From Ensifer sp. USDA 6670 (lineage in GTDB: Bacteria; Pseudomonadota; Alphaproteobacteria; Rhizobiales; Rhizobiaceae), in NCBI GenBank assembly GCA_000421085.1, contig ATWE01000008.1, positions 62,001-126,000 of the forward strand: a stretch of DNA of 64,000 bases. The letters are read 5' to 3'. Position numbers and translations under genes: made by a program. Positions 25,492 to 33,653 of this stretch are shown in pieces. The notes beneath the pieces were generated by a model, which was not told where the DNA came from, did no database searches, and worked only from the letters and a program-made list of their open reading frames with translations. Each line of letters starts with the position of its first letter. The stretch's first letter is position 1.

Positions 25492-26321
25492 CCGCGAACC
25501 TTTCCTTCGGCCGCATCCTGCGGTTCACGCTCCTGTCGCTCGGCGCGCTCATCTTCCTCGCGCCCTACATCTTCATGATCTCCACGGCCGGCAAGGCGCA
25601 GAGCGAAATCTTTTCCTCGTCGCTCTCGCTTATTCCCGAGCAATGGTCCTATGTCGAGAACTTCACCAAGGCCCTGTCGCGCGTTTCGATGCCGACCCTG
25701 CTCATGAACGGCGTGATCGTCTGTGCGATGATCTTCGTCGTCCAGATCGTGGTCGCCATTCCCTGCGCCTATGCCATGGCGAAACTCAAATTCCGCGCCG
25801 CGCGGCTGATGATGGTGCTGGTGATGCTCGGGCTCCTGGTGCCGATCCATGCGACCGCGCTGCCGCTCTATGTCGCCTTCGACCGGCTGGCCGTGCTCAA
25901 CAGCTACACGGCACTCGTCGCGCCCTTCTCGATTTCGGTTTTCGCGATCTTCCTGTTTCTGCAGTTCTTTCGGGCGATCCCGGACGACCTGATCCATGCC
26001 GCACGGCTCGACGGCATGTCGGAGACCGGCATCGTGGCGCGCGTCGTCGTGCCCAACGCCTGGCCGGCGATCACCGCCTTTGCGATCTTCTCGGTGGTGG
26101 CGCACTGGAACGACCTGTTCTGGCCGCTGGTGGTCGTCACCAATCAGCACTACGCCACGCCGCCGCTAGGCCTCCTCTATTTTCGCGCCGCGGAAGCTGG
26201 CGACGATTACGGCGCGCTGATGGCCGCCACGCTGATCATCACCTTTCCCCTCGTCGCCGCGTTCCTCGTCGCACAGAAGCGCTTCGTCGAGGGCATAACC
26301 ATGACCGGTCTAAAGGGCTGA
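25488..26321 (+). CDS. CUT1-type ABC transporter permease (UgpE/MalG-like)
   Basis: A 277-residue permease with six predicted membrane segments. The EAA loop (AARLDGMSETGIVARVVVPNAWPAI) is near residue 175, and the C-terminus (AQKRFVEGITMTGLKG) is the typical MalG-type ending that contacts the ATPase. It overlaps the preceding permease stop by 4 bases (ATGA) and precedes the binding-protein gene by 22 bases. Confidence 0.9.
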   Translation: MTANLSFGRILRFTLLSLGALIFLAPYIFMISTAGKAQSEIFSSSLSLIPEQWSYVENFTKALSRVSMPTLLMNGVIVCAMIFVVQIVVAIPCAYAMAKLKFRAARLMMVLVMLGLLVPIHATALPLYVAFDRLAVLNSYTALVAPFSISVFAIFLFLQFFRAIPDDLIHAARLDGMSETGIVARVVVPNAWPAITAFAIFSVVAHWNDLFWPLVVVTNQHYATPPLGLLYFRAAEAGDDYGALMAATLIITFPLVAAFLVAQKRFVEGITMTGLKG

Positions 26322-26343
26322 CCGGTCCAATCAGGAGAACCTC

Positions 26344-27609
26344 ATGAAACACTTCAGGCAACTTCTCGCGGCCGTGGCGGTATCGATGACCCTTGCCGTT
26401 CCGGCCCGGGCTGAAACGGTGCTGACGGTCCATTATCCGATGCCCGGCTTCTTCAAGGACGTGATGGACACGATCTCGAAGAAATTCATGGAAGAAAATC
26501 CGGACATAAAGATCGCCTTCGCCAATCCTTCCGCAACTTACGAGGAGGGCATCCAGACGATCATGCGCCAGGCCGGTACGGCCGAAATGCCCGATATCAC
26601 CTTCATCGGGCTCAACCGCCTGCGCATGCTCAACGAGCGCGACGTTCCGGTCGACCTTGGGCCTTTCATCGCCAAGGACGGCAACATGGCCGAACAGGGC
26701 TTTTCGGAGAACATCCTGAAGCTCGCTCAGGTCAACGGCAAGCAGGTGGGCCTTGCCTTCGCGACCTCCAACCCGATCATGTATTACAATGCCGACCTCG
26801 TGCGCAAGGCAGGCGGAAACCCGGACGCCCCGCCGAAGACCTGGGACGAGGTGATCGAGCTCGGCGGCAAGATCAAGGCACTCGGCGACGGCGTCGAGGG
26901 CATCGATTTCCGCTGGCAGGGCGACGACTGGATGTTCTCCGCGCTTCTCTTCGGTGCCGGTGGCCGTATGCTCACCGAGGACGAGAGCAAGGTCGCATTC
27001 AATGGCGAGGAGGGCCGCAAGGCGATCGAAGTCCTCGACCGCATGGTCAAGGAAGGTGGCCTGCCGGTGCTCACCAAACAGGCCGGCGAACAGGCCTTCG
27101 TTGCCGGTAAGATCGGCTTCGCCTTCCAGACGACCGGGGCGCTGCGCAACACGATCAAGAATGTCGGCGACAAGTTCGACCTGCGTACAGCGGCCATTCC
27201 GCGCATCGATCCCGCAAACGGCAAGCTGCCGACCGGCGGCAACGCCGTCGTGATCCTCACGCGCGACGCCGACAAGCAGGATGCGGCGTGGAAGTTCGCC
27301 AAGTTCGCTGCAGGCCCCTATGGTGCCTCGGTCGTCGTTCCGGGCACCGGCTATGTGCCGAACAACGAGTTCGCGGCAAAGTCGCCGGAATATCTCGCGG
27401 ACTTCTACAAGGAAAACCCGCTCTTCCGAGCCGGCCTCGAACAGATGCCGGTGATGATTCCCTGGTATGCCTTCCCCGGCACGAACGGCGTCAAGGTCAC
27501 GCAGACGATCGTCGAAAACCTGTCGCGCGTCGTCGAACAGGCGGCGACGCCCGAGGAGGCGCTGGACGACGCGGCTGCGGAAGTGGAAAGCCTGCTGCCG
27601 CGCAGCTGA
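26344..27609 (+). CDS. CUT1-type ABC transporter substrate-binding protein
   Basis: A 421-residue periplasmic protein with a Sec signal peptide (MKHFRQLLAAVAVSMTLAVPARA). It has the extracellular solute-binding family 1 fold, with TVLTVHYPMPGFFKDVMDTI at the mature N-terminus and YYNADLVRKAGGNPDAPPKTWDEV at about residue 140, as in UgpB and maltodextrin-binding proteins. AGG-AGA precedes the start. Ligand unknown; the phosphoesterase partner and PHO-box-like repeats favour a phosphorylated compound such as a glycerophosphodiester. A strong terminator follows. Confidence 0.9.
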   Translation: MKHFRQLLAAVAVSMTLAVPARAETVLTVHYPMPGFFKDVMDTISKKFMEENPDIKIAFANPSATYEEGIQTIMRQAGTAEMPDITFIGLNRLRMLNERDVPVDLGPFIAKDGNMAEQGFSENILKLAQVNGKQVGLAFATSNPIMYYNADLVRKAGGNPDAPPKTWDEVIELGGKIKALGDGVEGIDFRWQGDDWMFSALLFGAGGRMLTEDESKVAFNGEEGRKAIEVLDRMVKEGGLPVLTKQAGEQAFVAGKIGFAFQTTGALRNTIKNVGDKFDLRTAAIPRIDPANGKLPTGGNAVVILTRDADKQDAAWKFAKFAAGPYGASVVVPGTGYVPNNEFAAKSPEYLADFYKENPLFRAGLEQMPVMIPWYAFPGTNGVKVTQTIVENLSRVVEQAATPEEALDDAAAEVESLLPRS

Positions 27610-27625
27610 GCCATCTGATCGTCAC

Positions 27626-27660
27626 CCGCCTGCGGAGCGTTCTTCGCAGGCGGTTTCTTT
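27626..27660 (+). terminator. Terminator of the phosphoesterase/ABC operon
   Basis: A perfect 9-bp stem CCGCCTGCG/CGCAGGCGG with a ten-base loop is followed by TTTCTTT, 17 bases after the binding-protein stop and just before the convergent DoxX gene end. Confidence 0.85.
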
Positions 27661-28064
27661 CAGGCGCGGCCGGCCCGACCATCCAGGCTGAAGGCACCCG
27701 CGCCGAAGGCGGCGACCTGAAGGAAGCCGCCGGTGATCGCCAGATTCTTCATGAAGTGGATCATCTGGTTCTGGTCGGCGAAGTCGGTATGAAAGCCGAT
27801 CGCCGACGCGAGCGTGAACGCTGCAAGGATCAGCGCCACCCACCGCGCCCGATAGCCGAGGACGAGGAGGATGCCTGCACCGATCTCCACGACAAGAGCA
27901 ATCACATAGGCGACCGGAGGCAGGGGCAGCCCCGCCGACGCGATGTAGCCGATCGTGCCGGAAGGATCGCCCAGTTTCCCGAAGCCGGAAAGAATAAACA
28001 TGGCGGCGAGAAGCAGGCGGCCGATGAGGGCCAAGGAGCTTCGAAGCGCGGGATTGTCGCTCAT
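27660..28064 (-). CDS. DoxX-family membrane protein
   Basis: A 134-residue protein with four hydrophobic segments and the DoxX/SURF4-like pattern LIGRLLLAAMFILSGFGKLGDP near the N-terminus, then VEIGAGILLVLGYRARW. DoxX proteins are small inner-membrane proteins, some linked to thiosulfate oxidation or redox stress, but most have no assigned role. It stands alone between convergent and divergent neighbours. The 329-base gap after its start (28065-28393) holds the divergent promoter region for this gene and ftsK, plus a 7-bp stem CTTCCGG/CCGGAAG at 28302-28323; nothing else is evident. Confidence 0.85.
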   Translation of the reverse strand: MSDNPALRSSLALIGRLLLAAMFILSGFGKLGDPSGTIGYIASAGLPLPPVAYVIALVVEIGAGILLVLGYRARWVALILAAFTLASAIGFHTDFADQNQMIHFMKNLAITGGFLQVAAFGAGAFSLDGRAGRA

Positions 28065-28393
28065 GTGACGTGCCTTTCTTCACTATGGCCTGAACGCGAA
28101 CCCTTACCCGCTCCGAACTTTCGAAACGGCGGCAAGCGCTCGCTGATCCATGATTGTAAATGCAGAGCCCGCGGATCGGAAATTTTCCACAGCTGAAACA
28201 GAAATTGAACGGAACGGAATTGAATGGATAAAGCGCGGTAAAGCCTGGCGCTGCAGCTAAGGGAGGGCCCTTTGGGAGGGTTTTCACGGCGGCCTGGCGC
28301 CCTTCCGGCGAGGCCCCCGGAAGTAAGTTGTTAACCTTCATTTTCTATTCCCTAGGGCAGCCCCTTCGATGATGAATTTCGAGTTTTCAGGCC

Positions 28394-31234
28394 ATGCGCA
28401 TTCCCCGGACAAATTTCTCGACTGCAGCTTTGTATGACGCAAATCAGGCGGATGATTTCGAGGACCCGCATCCGGTTGCGCAAGGTTCCGTGCAGGCTTC
28501 GGCGCCCGAGGCGGCCGCTCACGACCATCTGTTCGAAGCACCGGAAGCGCCGCGGCGCGCGCCCGGCCGTCGGGACGAGGAGACAGGCTATGCGGGACGC
28601 GCCGCGCGCCTCTACGGTCATGGGTCCGCCTATGCTCCGGCCGAGGTTACCGTCTCTACGCGCGATCCCCTTCCCACGCTTGCCGAGATCACGGGCCTAT
28701 CCGGCGAGCCGGGCTGGGAGAGCCACTTCTTCCTGTCGCCGAATGTGCGCTTCACGCGCACGCCCGAGCGCGAACTCATGAAGCGTCACCCGCCGGCGCC
28801 CGAAGAAAGCCGGGCCGAGACCGACGAAGCCGCGGCGGAAGCATCCGATGCCGAAACCGTGATGGACGTGGTACCGGCCGAGCCCGCGCCGTCCGTGGTC
28901 GAAACGGCACTGCCGTCCTACAGTCCGTCCGAGCTTCTCCGTGTTCTGACGCAGCAACTGCCCTCCTTGAGCGCTGCACGCTCGCCGGCGCCGGAAACGA
29001 ATGTCACCGAACCGGCAACCGCGCATAGCGCGGCCGCGGTGGAGGAAGAGCCCGCCACTCCTGAAACGCCATCCACCCTGCCGGTAACGGACGAAGTGCC
29101 TGTGGTTCCGCATGCACTGCCTGTCGTAGAGCTTTCGCCCCAGAGTGCCGGAGTGGAGGAGGACGTGCCCCATCGGGCGGACGCGCGCCTGGCCTATCTT
29201 TCCGATTTTGCGTTCTTCGAGTTCATGCCGCTCGAAGCCGCGGCTGTTCCGCCGACTGTCGCGGAACCTGTGAAGGAAGCGGTGCGCGTTCCCGCGCCCA
29301 TCGCAGCCGCGCCGAAGGTCTCACCACCGAAGATCGTCGCCGCAGCGCCTGTCGAGCTCCGGCCGCAGCCGCCCACGGCGATAAGCTCGCTGTTCCGGGT
29401 GGTGGAATGCCGGCGGCCCGAGCCCGCCGTTGGCGAGCCGGTTCCGGCCGCGCCGCAGGATCTCGCCGCAGAGCCGGCCGTCGCGGAGGCAGCCGGCCCC
29501 CCGGTCCCGCCGGTCATCGAAACACCCGCCCCGGCGCTCGCCGAGCCCGCCATCGTGCCCGCAAGCGAACCGGCTCCCGAAGCGCCGGTGACCAGGGCGG
29601 CGATCACCATGCCGGCCGTGATACAGCGTTCGTCGCCGTCTCTGCCGCCGATCGGCGCCATCGAGCGGCTGCAGGGCGGCGACGCCTACGAGTTTCCTTC
29701 GAAGGAACTTCTGCAGGAACCGCCTGAAGGACAGGGCTTCTTCATGACGCAGGAGCAGCTCGAGCAGAATGCCGGCCTGCTCGAGAGCGTGCTCGAGGAT
29801 TTCGGCGTCAAGGGCGAGATCATCCATGTTCGCCCCGGCCCTGTCGTCACGCTTTACGAGTTCGAGCCCGCACCGGGCGTCAAATCGTCCCGCGTCATCG
29901 GATTGGCCGACGATATCGCCCGGTCGATGTCGGCGCTCTCTGCCCGCGTCGCGGTGGTGCCCGGCCGCAACGTCATCGGCATCGAGCTGCCGAATGCGAC
30001 GCGCGAAACCGTCTATTTCCGCGAGCTGATCGAATCCGGCGATTTCCAGAAGACCGGCTGCAAGCTGGCGCTCTGCCTCGGCAAGACGATCGGCGGCGAA
30101 CCGGTGATCGCCGAACTCGCAAAGATGCCGCATCTGCTCGTCGCCGGCACCACCGGCTCGGGCAAGTCGGTTGCGATCAACACCATGATCCTGTCGCTCC
30201 TCTACCGGTTGAAGCCGGAAGAATGCCGGCTCATCATGGTCGATCCGAAGATGCTCGAACTCTCCGTCTATGACGGCATCCCGCATCTGCTGACGCCCGT
30301 CGTCACCGATCCGAAGAAGGCAGTGATGGCCCTCAAATGGGCGGTGCGCGAGATGGAGGACCGCTATCGGAAGATGTCGCGGCTCGGTGTGCGCAATATC
30401 GACGGCTACAACCAGCGCGCGGCGGCCGCGCGCGAGAAGGGCGCGCCGATCCTCGCGACTGTCCAGACCGGCTTCGAGAAGGGCACCGGCGAGCCGCTCT
30501 TCGAGCAGCAGGAGATGGACCTTTCGCCGATGCCCTATATCGTCGTCATCGTCGACGAGATGGCCGACCTGATGATGGTCGCCGGCAAGGAGATCGAAGG
30601 CGCGATCCAGCGTCTCGCCCAGATGGCGCGTGCTGCAGGCATTCACCTGATCATGGCGACGCAGCGCCCCTCGGTGGACGTCATCACCGGCACGATCAAG
30701 GCGAACTTCCCGACCCGTATCTCCTTCCAGGTGACCTCCAAGATCGACAGCCGCACAATCCTCGGCGAGCAGGGGGCCGAACAGCTCCTCGGCCAGGGCG
30801 ACATGCTGCACATGGCCGGCGGCGGCCGCATCGCCCGCGTCCACGGTCCGTTTGTTTCCGATCAGGAAGTCGAGCATGTGGTCGCGCATCTGAAGACGCA
30901 GGGGCGTCCGGAATATCTCGAGACGGTGACCGCGGACGAAGAGGAGGAAGAAGTCGAGGAGGATCAGGGCGCCGTGTTCGACAAGAGCGCGATCGCCGCC
31001 GAAGACGGCAACGAGCTCTACGATCAGGCGGTGAAAGTGGTGCTGCGGGACAAGAAGTGCTCGACCTCCTACATCCAGCGCCGCCTCGGCATCGGCTATA
31101 ACCGAGCCGCCTCGCTGGTCGAACGGATGGAGAAGGACGGTCTCGTCGGTCCGGCGAACCATGTCGGCAAGCGCGAGATCATCTACGGCAACCGCGACAA
31201 TGCGCCGAAGCCGGAAAGCGACGATCTGGACTGA
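28394..31234 (+). CDS. ftsK: FtsK/SpoIIIE-type DNA translocase without N-terminal membrane domain
   Basis: A 946-residue protein. Residues 1-430 are a low-complexity Pro/Ala/Glu-rich linker with no membrane segments, unlike canonical FtsK with four. The motor follows: alpha domain (from about 440), beta RecA-like domain with Walker A GTTGSGKS (585-592) and Walker [13 protein letters not shown], and a C-terminal gamma winged helix (about 875-935; [17 protein letters not shown]) of the KOPS-reading type. An in-frame stop lies 21 bases before the ATG, so no membrane domain is hidden upstream. It would be a second FtsK, acting on chromosome or megaplasmid dimer resolution, if a full-length copy exists elsewhere. 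Confidence 0.92.
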   Translation: MRIPRTNFSTAALYDANQADDFEDPHPVAQGSVQASAPEAAAHDHLFEAPEAPRRAPGRRDEETGYAGRAARLYGHGSAYAPAEVTVSTRDPLPTLAEITGLSGEPGWESHFFLSPNVRFTRTPERELMKRHPPAPEESRAETDEAAAEASDAETVMDVVPAEPAPSVVETALPSYSPSELLRVLTQQLPSLSAARSPAPETNVTEPATAHSAAAVEEEPATPETPSTLPVTDEVPVVPHALPVVELSPQSAGVEEDVPHRADARLAYLSDFAFFEFMPLEAAAVPPTVAEPVKEAVRVPAPIAAAPKVSPPKIVAAAPVELRPQPPTAISSLFRVVECRRPEPAVGEPVPAAPQDLAAEPAVAEAAGPPVPPVIETPAPALAEPAIVPASEPAPEAPVTRAAITMPAVIQRSSPSLPPIGAIERLQGGDAYEFPSKELLQEPPEGQGFFMTQEQLEQNAGLLESVLEDFGVKGEIIHVRPGPVVTLYEFEPAPGVKSSRVIGLADDIARSMSALSARVAVVPGRNVIGIELPNATRETVYFRELIESGDFQKTGCKLALCLGKTIGGEPVIAELAKMPHLLVAGTTGSGKSVAINTMILSLLYRLKPEECRLIMVDPKMLELSVYDGIPHLLTPVVTDPKKAVMALKWAVREMEDRYRKMSRLGVRNIDGYNQRAAAAREKGAPILATVQTGFEKGTGEPLFEQQEMDLSPMPYIVVIVDEMADLMMVAGKEIEGAIQRLAQMARAAGIHLIMATQRPSVDVITGTIKANFPTRISFQVTSKIDSRTILGEQGAEQLLGQGDMLHMAGGGRIARVHGPFVSDQEVEHVVAHLKTQGRPEYLETVTADEEEEEVEEDQGAVFDKSAIAAEDGNELYDQAVKVVLRDKKCSTSYIQRRLGIGYNRAASLVERMEKDGLVGPANHVGKREIIYGNRDNAPKPESDDLD

Positions 31235-31251
31235 GTTGTCGGTCGCTTCGA

Positions 31252-31278
31252 CTCCCTCCGCCTGCGGGCGAGAGGGAG
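31252..31278 (+). terminator. Hairpin between convergent ftsK and cupredoxin genes
   Basis: CTCCCTC (31252-31258) pairs with GAGGGAG (31272-31278) and the inner CGCC with GGCG. There is no T tract on either side, so it is a possible bidirectional stop rather than a clear terminator. Confidence 0.4.
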
Positions 31279-31285
31279 CTGCGGA

Positions 31286-31603
31286 TCACGGTCGCACGGT
31301 GATGCGGCCCTTCATGTTGGGATGGTAGCGGCAGAAATAATCGAAGCTGCCCGCTTCCTGCAGCACCAGCCGCCCGGATTTCTTTGCCGGCAGGATCACG
31401 TCGGCGCCGCCTTTGACGGTCGCCGTGTGGACGAGCGCATCCCTGTTGACCCACTCGACCTCATCGCCCACCTTCGCCTCGATTTCCGCGGGCCGGTAGA
31501 CGAGGCGATCGATCGCCACATGGATGGTTTCCGCCTGCGAAGGAGTGGCCATGACGGCCGCTCCCATCGAAAATAAGACAGTTGCCGCTCGCGTAATGAA
31601 CAT
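31286..31603 (-). CDS. Cupredoxin (amicyanin/plastocyanin-like) periplasmic protein
   Basis: A 105-residue protein with a signal peptide cleaved near residue 24 (TPSQA) and a single type 1 copper domain. The four copper ligands are visible: H59 (VHTATV) and C91, H94, M97 (FCRYHPNMKG). Amicyanin-like proteins carry electrons in the periplasm. It lies 7 bases after the DUF4142 gene on the same strand, downstream of an ECF sigma gene, so a stress-induced operon is likely. No methylamine dehydrogenase genes are present. Confidence 0.9.
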   Translation of the reverse strand: MFITRAATVLFSMGAAVMATPSQAETIHVAIDRLVYRPAEIEAKVGDEVEWVNRDALVHTATVKGGADVILPAKKSGRLVLQEAGSFDYFCRYHPNMKGRITVRP

Positions 31604-31610
31604 CGCGGCC

Positions 31611-32135
31611 TCACTTCAATTCGGCCGCGACGTGTTCGGCATGCTGCTGATGTCCCTGGAACAGCTTCAGCCCTGTCTCGAGCAGCGATTTGAGTTCGGC
31701 ATTCCGAGCCGATGGTATCAGCGACGTTTCCAGCGCGCCGTTGACCTGCTTGTGGAAGGCGACCTCGTGCTCGATATAGGCCTTGTCGAATTCCTCGCCC
31801 TTGAGCTTCGCCAGCTCCTGGCGCTTCGCCTCGGCCGCTTGCGAGAGGGATTTGCTCGTATCGTTGTCTTCGGGCGTGACGTTGAGCTTCTTGACGAGAT
31901 CGAGGGCTTGCTTGTTCACGGACTCGTGGTCGCGCAGCATGCTCTCGGCGAATTCGACCACGGTCTTGTTTTTCGACGTCGCGATCGCCTGTTTGGCGGC
32001 TTCGACGTCGAGCACGCCGGCAGTGTAGGCGATATGGGCGATTTGCGGGTCGGTCGGCTTGTCGTTGCCGAGTGCCCCGCCGGTGCCGAAGAGGAGGGCA
32101 ATTGCGGCCGCTGCGGTCGTCAGTCGGATGGTCAT
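31611..32135 (-). CDS. DUF4142 periplasmic protein
   Basis: A 174-residue protein with a signal peptide (MTIRLTTAAAAIALLFGTGGALG) and a helical DUF4142 (ferritin-like bundle) domain: AHIAYTAGVLDVEAAKQAIATS, SMLRDHESVNKQALDL and EVAFHKQVNGALE with regularly placed His/Glu residues. I use ATG 32135, preceded by AGGAAAGG; the frame extends 15 codons further. Biochemical function is unknown. It is between the ECF sigma gene (78 bases upstream) and the cupredoxin gene. Confidence 0.87.
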   Translation of the reverse strand: MTIRLTTAAAAIALLFGTGGALGNDKPTDPQIAHIAYTAGVLDVEAAKQAIATSKNKTVVEFAESMLRDHESVNKQALDLVKKLNVTPEDNDTSKSLSQAAEAKRQELAKLKGEEFDKAYIEHEVAFHKQVNGALETSLIPSARNAELKSLLETGLKLFQGHQQHAEHVAAELK

Positions 32136-32213
32136 GGGATGTTCCTTTCCTCGAAGATCAAAGCCTCGTTTGAACGACATGCTTTGGATGCTTCGCGGCG
32201 CGAAACGTTCCCG

Positions 32214-32897
32214 CTATTTTCCGTCTGGTTCCGGTGGCCGAGGCGAGATGCGGGCAAGAACGGCCCCGGTCAGACGCTCGCATCGCTTTCCCGCGAAAGG
32301 AAAGGCATCGAGCAGAACGGGGCCGATCTGCCGCTCCAGCTGCTCTTTCAGGATGCGGCGCGCCCGGTGCAGCCTCGTGCGTGCCGTTTCCGGTTTGAGA
32401 CCAAGCAGGGCGGCCGCCTCTTCATTGTCGAGCCCTTCGATGACGCGCAGCACGAATACGGTGCGATAGGTGTGCGGGAGATCGTCCGTCAGCCTTTCGA
32501 CGAGATCGAGGATCTGTCGCTGGGCCATGGTCTTTTCCGGATCGCTGATGCTTGAATTGAGGGGAAAGGCGATGATCTCCGCCTCTTGCGACTGCCGCAT
32601 GTCCTTGGCCAGTCTCATCTGTCGCCGTCTTTTCCGCAGGCGGCCGAGCGCCTCGTTGATGACGATGCGGGCGAGCCAGGTCGTGATCGCCGCGTCGCCG
32701 CGAAAGTCCTGGAAGCGCGTGAAGGCCCGGACATAGGCCTCCTGCAGCACGTCTTCCGCATCGCTGTCGTTGCGCAGGATGCTCCGGGCGATCCGGTAGA
32801 GCTTGCGGTTATGCGCCTGCATGATCGCGCGGAAACGGGCGAGGTCCTGCGCAGGTGGCGGCGCACTCAGGCAAAGGTCGGTTTCAGCGATGGGCAT
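32214..32897 (-). CDS. ECF-type RNA polymerase sigma factor
   Basis: A 227-residue sigma factor. Region 2 (NRKLYRIARSILRNDSDAEDVLQEAYVRAF) and region 4 (LPHTYRTVFVLRVIEGLDNEEAAALLGLKPETARTRLHRAR) are complete. The ATG at 32897 follows GAAGGAGCCC. No anti-sigma gene is adjacent; the downstream DUF4142 and cupredoxin genes are probable targets. The C-terminal extension of about 30 residues after region 4 (LLDAFPFAGKRCERLTGAVL) is seen in a rhizobial subgroup. Signal unknown. Confidence 0.92.
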   Translation of the reverse strand: MPIAETDLCLSAPPPAQDLARFRAIMQAHNRKLYRIARSILRNDSDAEDVLQEAYVRAFTRFQDFRGDAAITTWLARIVINEALGRLRKRRRQMRLAKDMRQSQEAEIIAFPLNSSISDPEKTMAQRQILDLVERLTDDLPHTYRTVFVLRVIEGLDNEEAAALLGLKPETARTRLHRARRILKEQLERQIGPVLLDAFPFAGKRCERLTGAVLARISPRPPEPDGK

Positions 32898-32953
32898 GGT
32901 AGGGCTCCTTCTCGGATATTGGATGCCCCATCTCCGGAAATGTTCCCGGCTAG

Positions 32954-33001
32954 AGCCCTTCAGGGTTAAACAGAACTCGTTCCATTTAACCCTGAAGGGC
33001 T
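32954..33001. repeat. Long perfect inverted repeat (intergenic palindrome)
   Basis: Two 17-base arms, AGCCCTTCAGGGTTAAA and its exact complement, flank a 14-base loop. It lies 57 bases upstream of the ECF sigma gene. The perfect arms suggest a repeated rhizobial intergenic palindrome or a very stable RNA hairpin; there is no strong T tract on either strand. Confidence 0.75.
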
Positions 33002-33091
33002 TTAATGCCGGCAATGTTTCGGATCTTACCGCGGTCTTGTCTTGTGAGGATAACGGAATTCGGGATCGCCGCGGGCGCAGTGCCTCGGCTG

Positions 33092-33207
33092 AAAGAGAAA
33101 GCCCGGCGCGGGAGGAGGTGCGCCGGGCTTTCGATCCTGACCGGCAACTGGGAGGAGGAGGGTTGCCGATCCCGCGATGGAACTGGGAGGAGGAGTGTTC
33201 CATCGAC
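33092..33207 (-). ncRNA. Alpha-r14-type anti-Shine-Dalgarno sRNA (three CCTCCTCCC hairpins)
   Basis: Read on the minus strand, three hairpins follow one another, each presenting CCTCCTCCC in its loop: stem GATGGAAC/GTTCCATC (33176-33204), stem GGCAAC/GTTGCC (33143-33167) and stem GCCCGGCGC/GCGCCGGGC (33101-33128). The last is followed by TTTCTCTTT and is a Rho-independent terminator. This is the layout of rhizobial alpha-r14 RNAs (NfeR1/Smr14), which pair with ribosome-binding sites of many transporter mRNAs. About 116 bases long. A sigma-70 promoter precedes it. Ends are estimated from promoter and terminator. Confidence 0.88.
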
Positions 33208-33213
33208 AGTTAT

Positions 33214-33242
33214 ATAATAATGCTGCAGTGCAGCATCTTCAA
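33214..33242 (-). promoter_or_regulatory. sRNA promoter with palindromic spacer
   Basis: On the minus strand, TTGAAG (33242-33237) and TATTAT (33219-33214) are separated by exactly 17 bases. The whole spacer (33220-33236) is a perfect inverted repeat, ATGCTGC-ACT-GCAGCAT, a likely operator for a regulator that would occlude RNA polymerase. Confidence 0.65.
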
Positions 33243-33368
33243 GGCCGAAATCGAATTTTTTTCCGGCTGATAAAATAAAGGACCGAGGTGCCGCGCCGGA
33301 GCCGTCAGGAAGACGCTTGCCTTAGCAGCCATATGCGCCAGATTCGAAGCGGAAAGGAGGGCAACGCC

Positions 33369-33653
33369 ATGACGAAGAACCGCAGGGCCGCTTTGGTCAG
33401 AATTACCGGACGGGTACAGGGTGTGTGCTTTCGCGACTGGACACGTGAGGAGGCCGAAAGGCTCGGCCTTGACGGCTGGGTTCGCAACGAGATCGACGGC
33501 TCGGTGACCGCGCTCATCGCCGGGCCGGACGGCGCCGTCAGCAGTATGCTCGACCATTTCTGGAAAGGGCCGCCGGGCGCTTCCGTCGCAGATGTCACGA
33601 GCGAGGGGGCTTCTTCCGTCGAAGTGCCGCCGGGATTTCGCATTACGCGATAA
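33369..33653 (+). CDS. Acylphosphatase
   Basis: A 94-residue enzyme of the usual length. The phosphate-binding signature GRVQGVCFRDWTREEAERLGL (arginine in FRDW) and the catalytic asparagine in GWVRNEIDGSV are both present. It hydrolyses carboxyl-phosphate bonds such as those of acetyl phosphate or carbamoyl phosphate. I use ATG 33369, with GGAAAGGAGGG before it; the frame is open upstream without coding character. Its stop abuts the pcaF stop on the opposite strand. Confidence 0.92.
   Translation: MTKNRRAALVRITGRVQGVCFRDWTREEAERLGLDGWVRNEIDGSVTALIAGPDGAVSSMLDHFWKGPPGASVADVTSEGASSVEVPPGFRITR

Noticed and set aside
18106-28191. DnaA-box-like TTTTCCACA near 18107 and at 28183-28191
   Set aside because: Only isolated single copies were seen, not clustered as in an origin, one lies within a hairpin, and a nine-base degenerate match is expected by chance in 64 kb.
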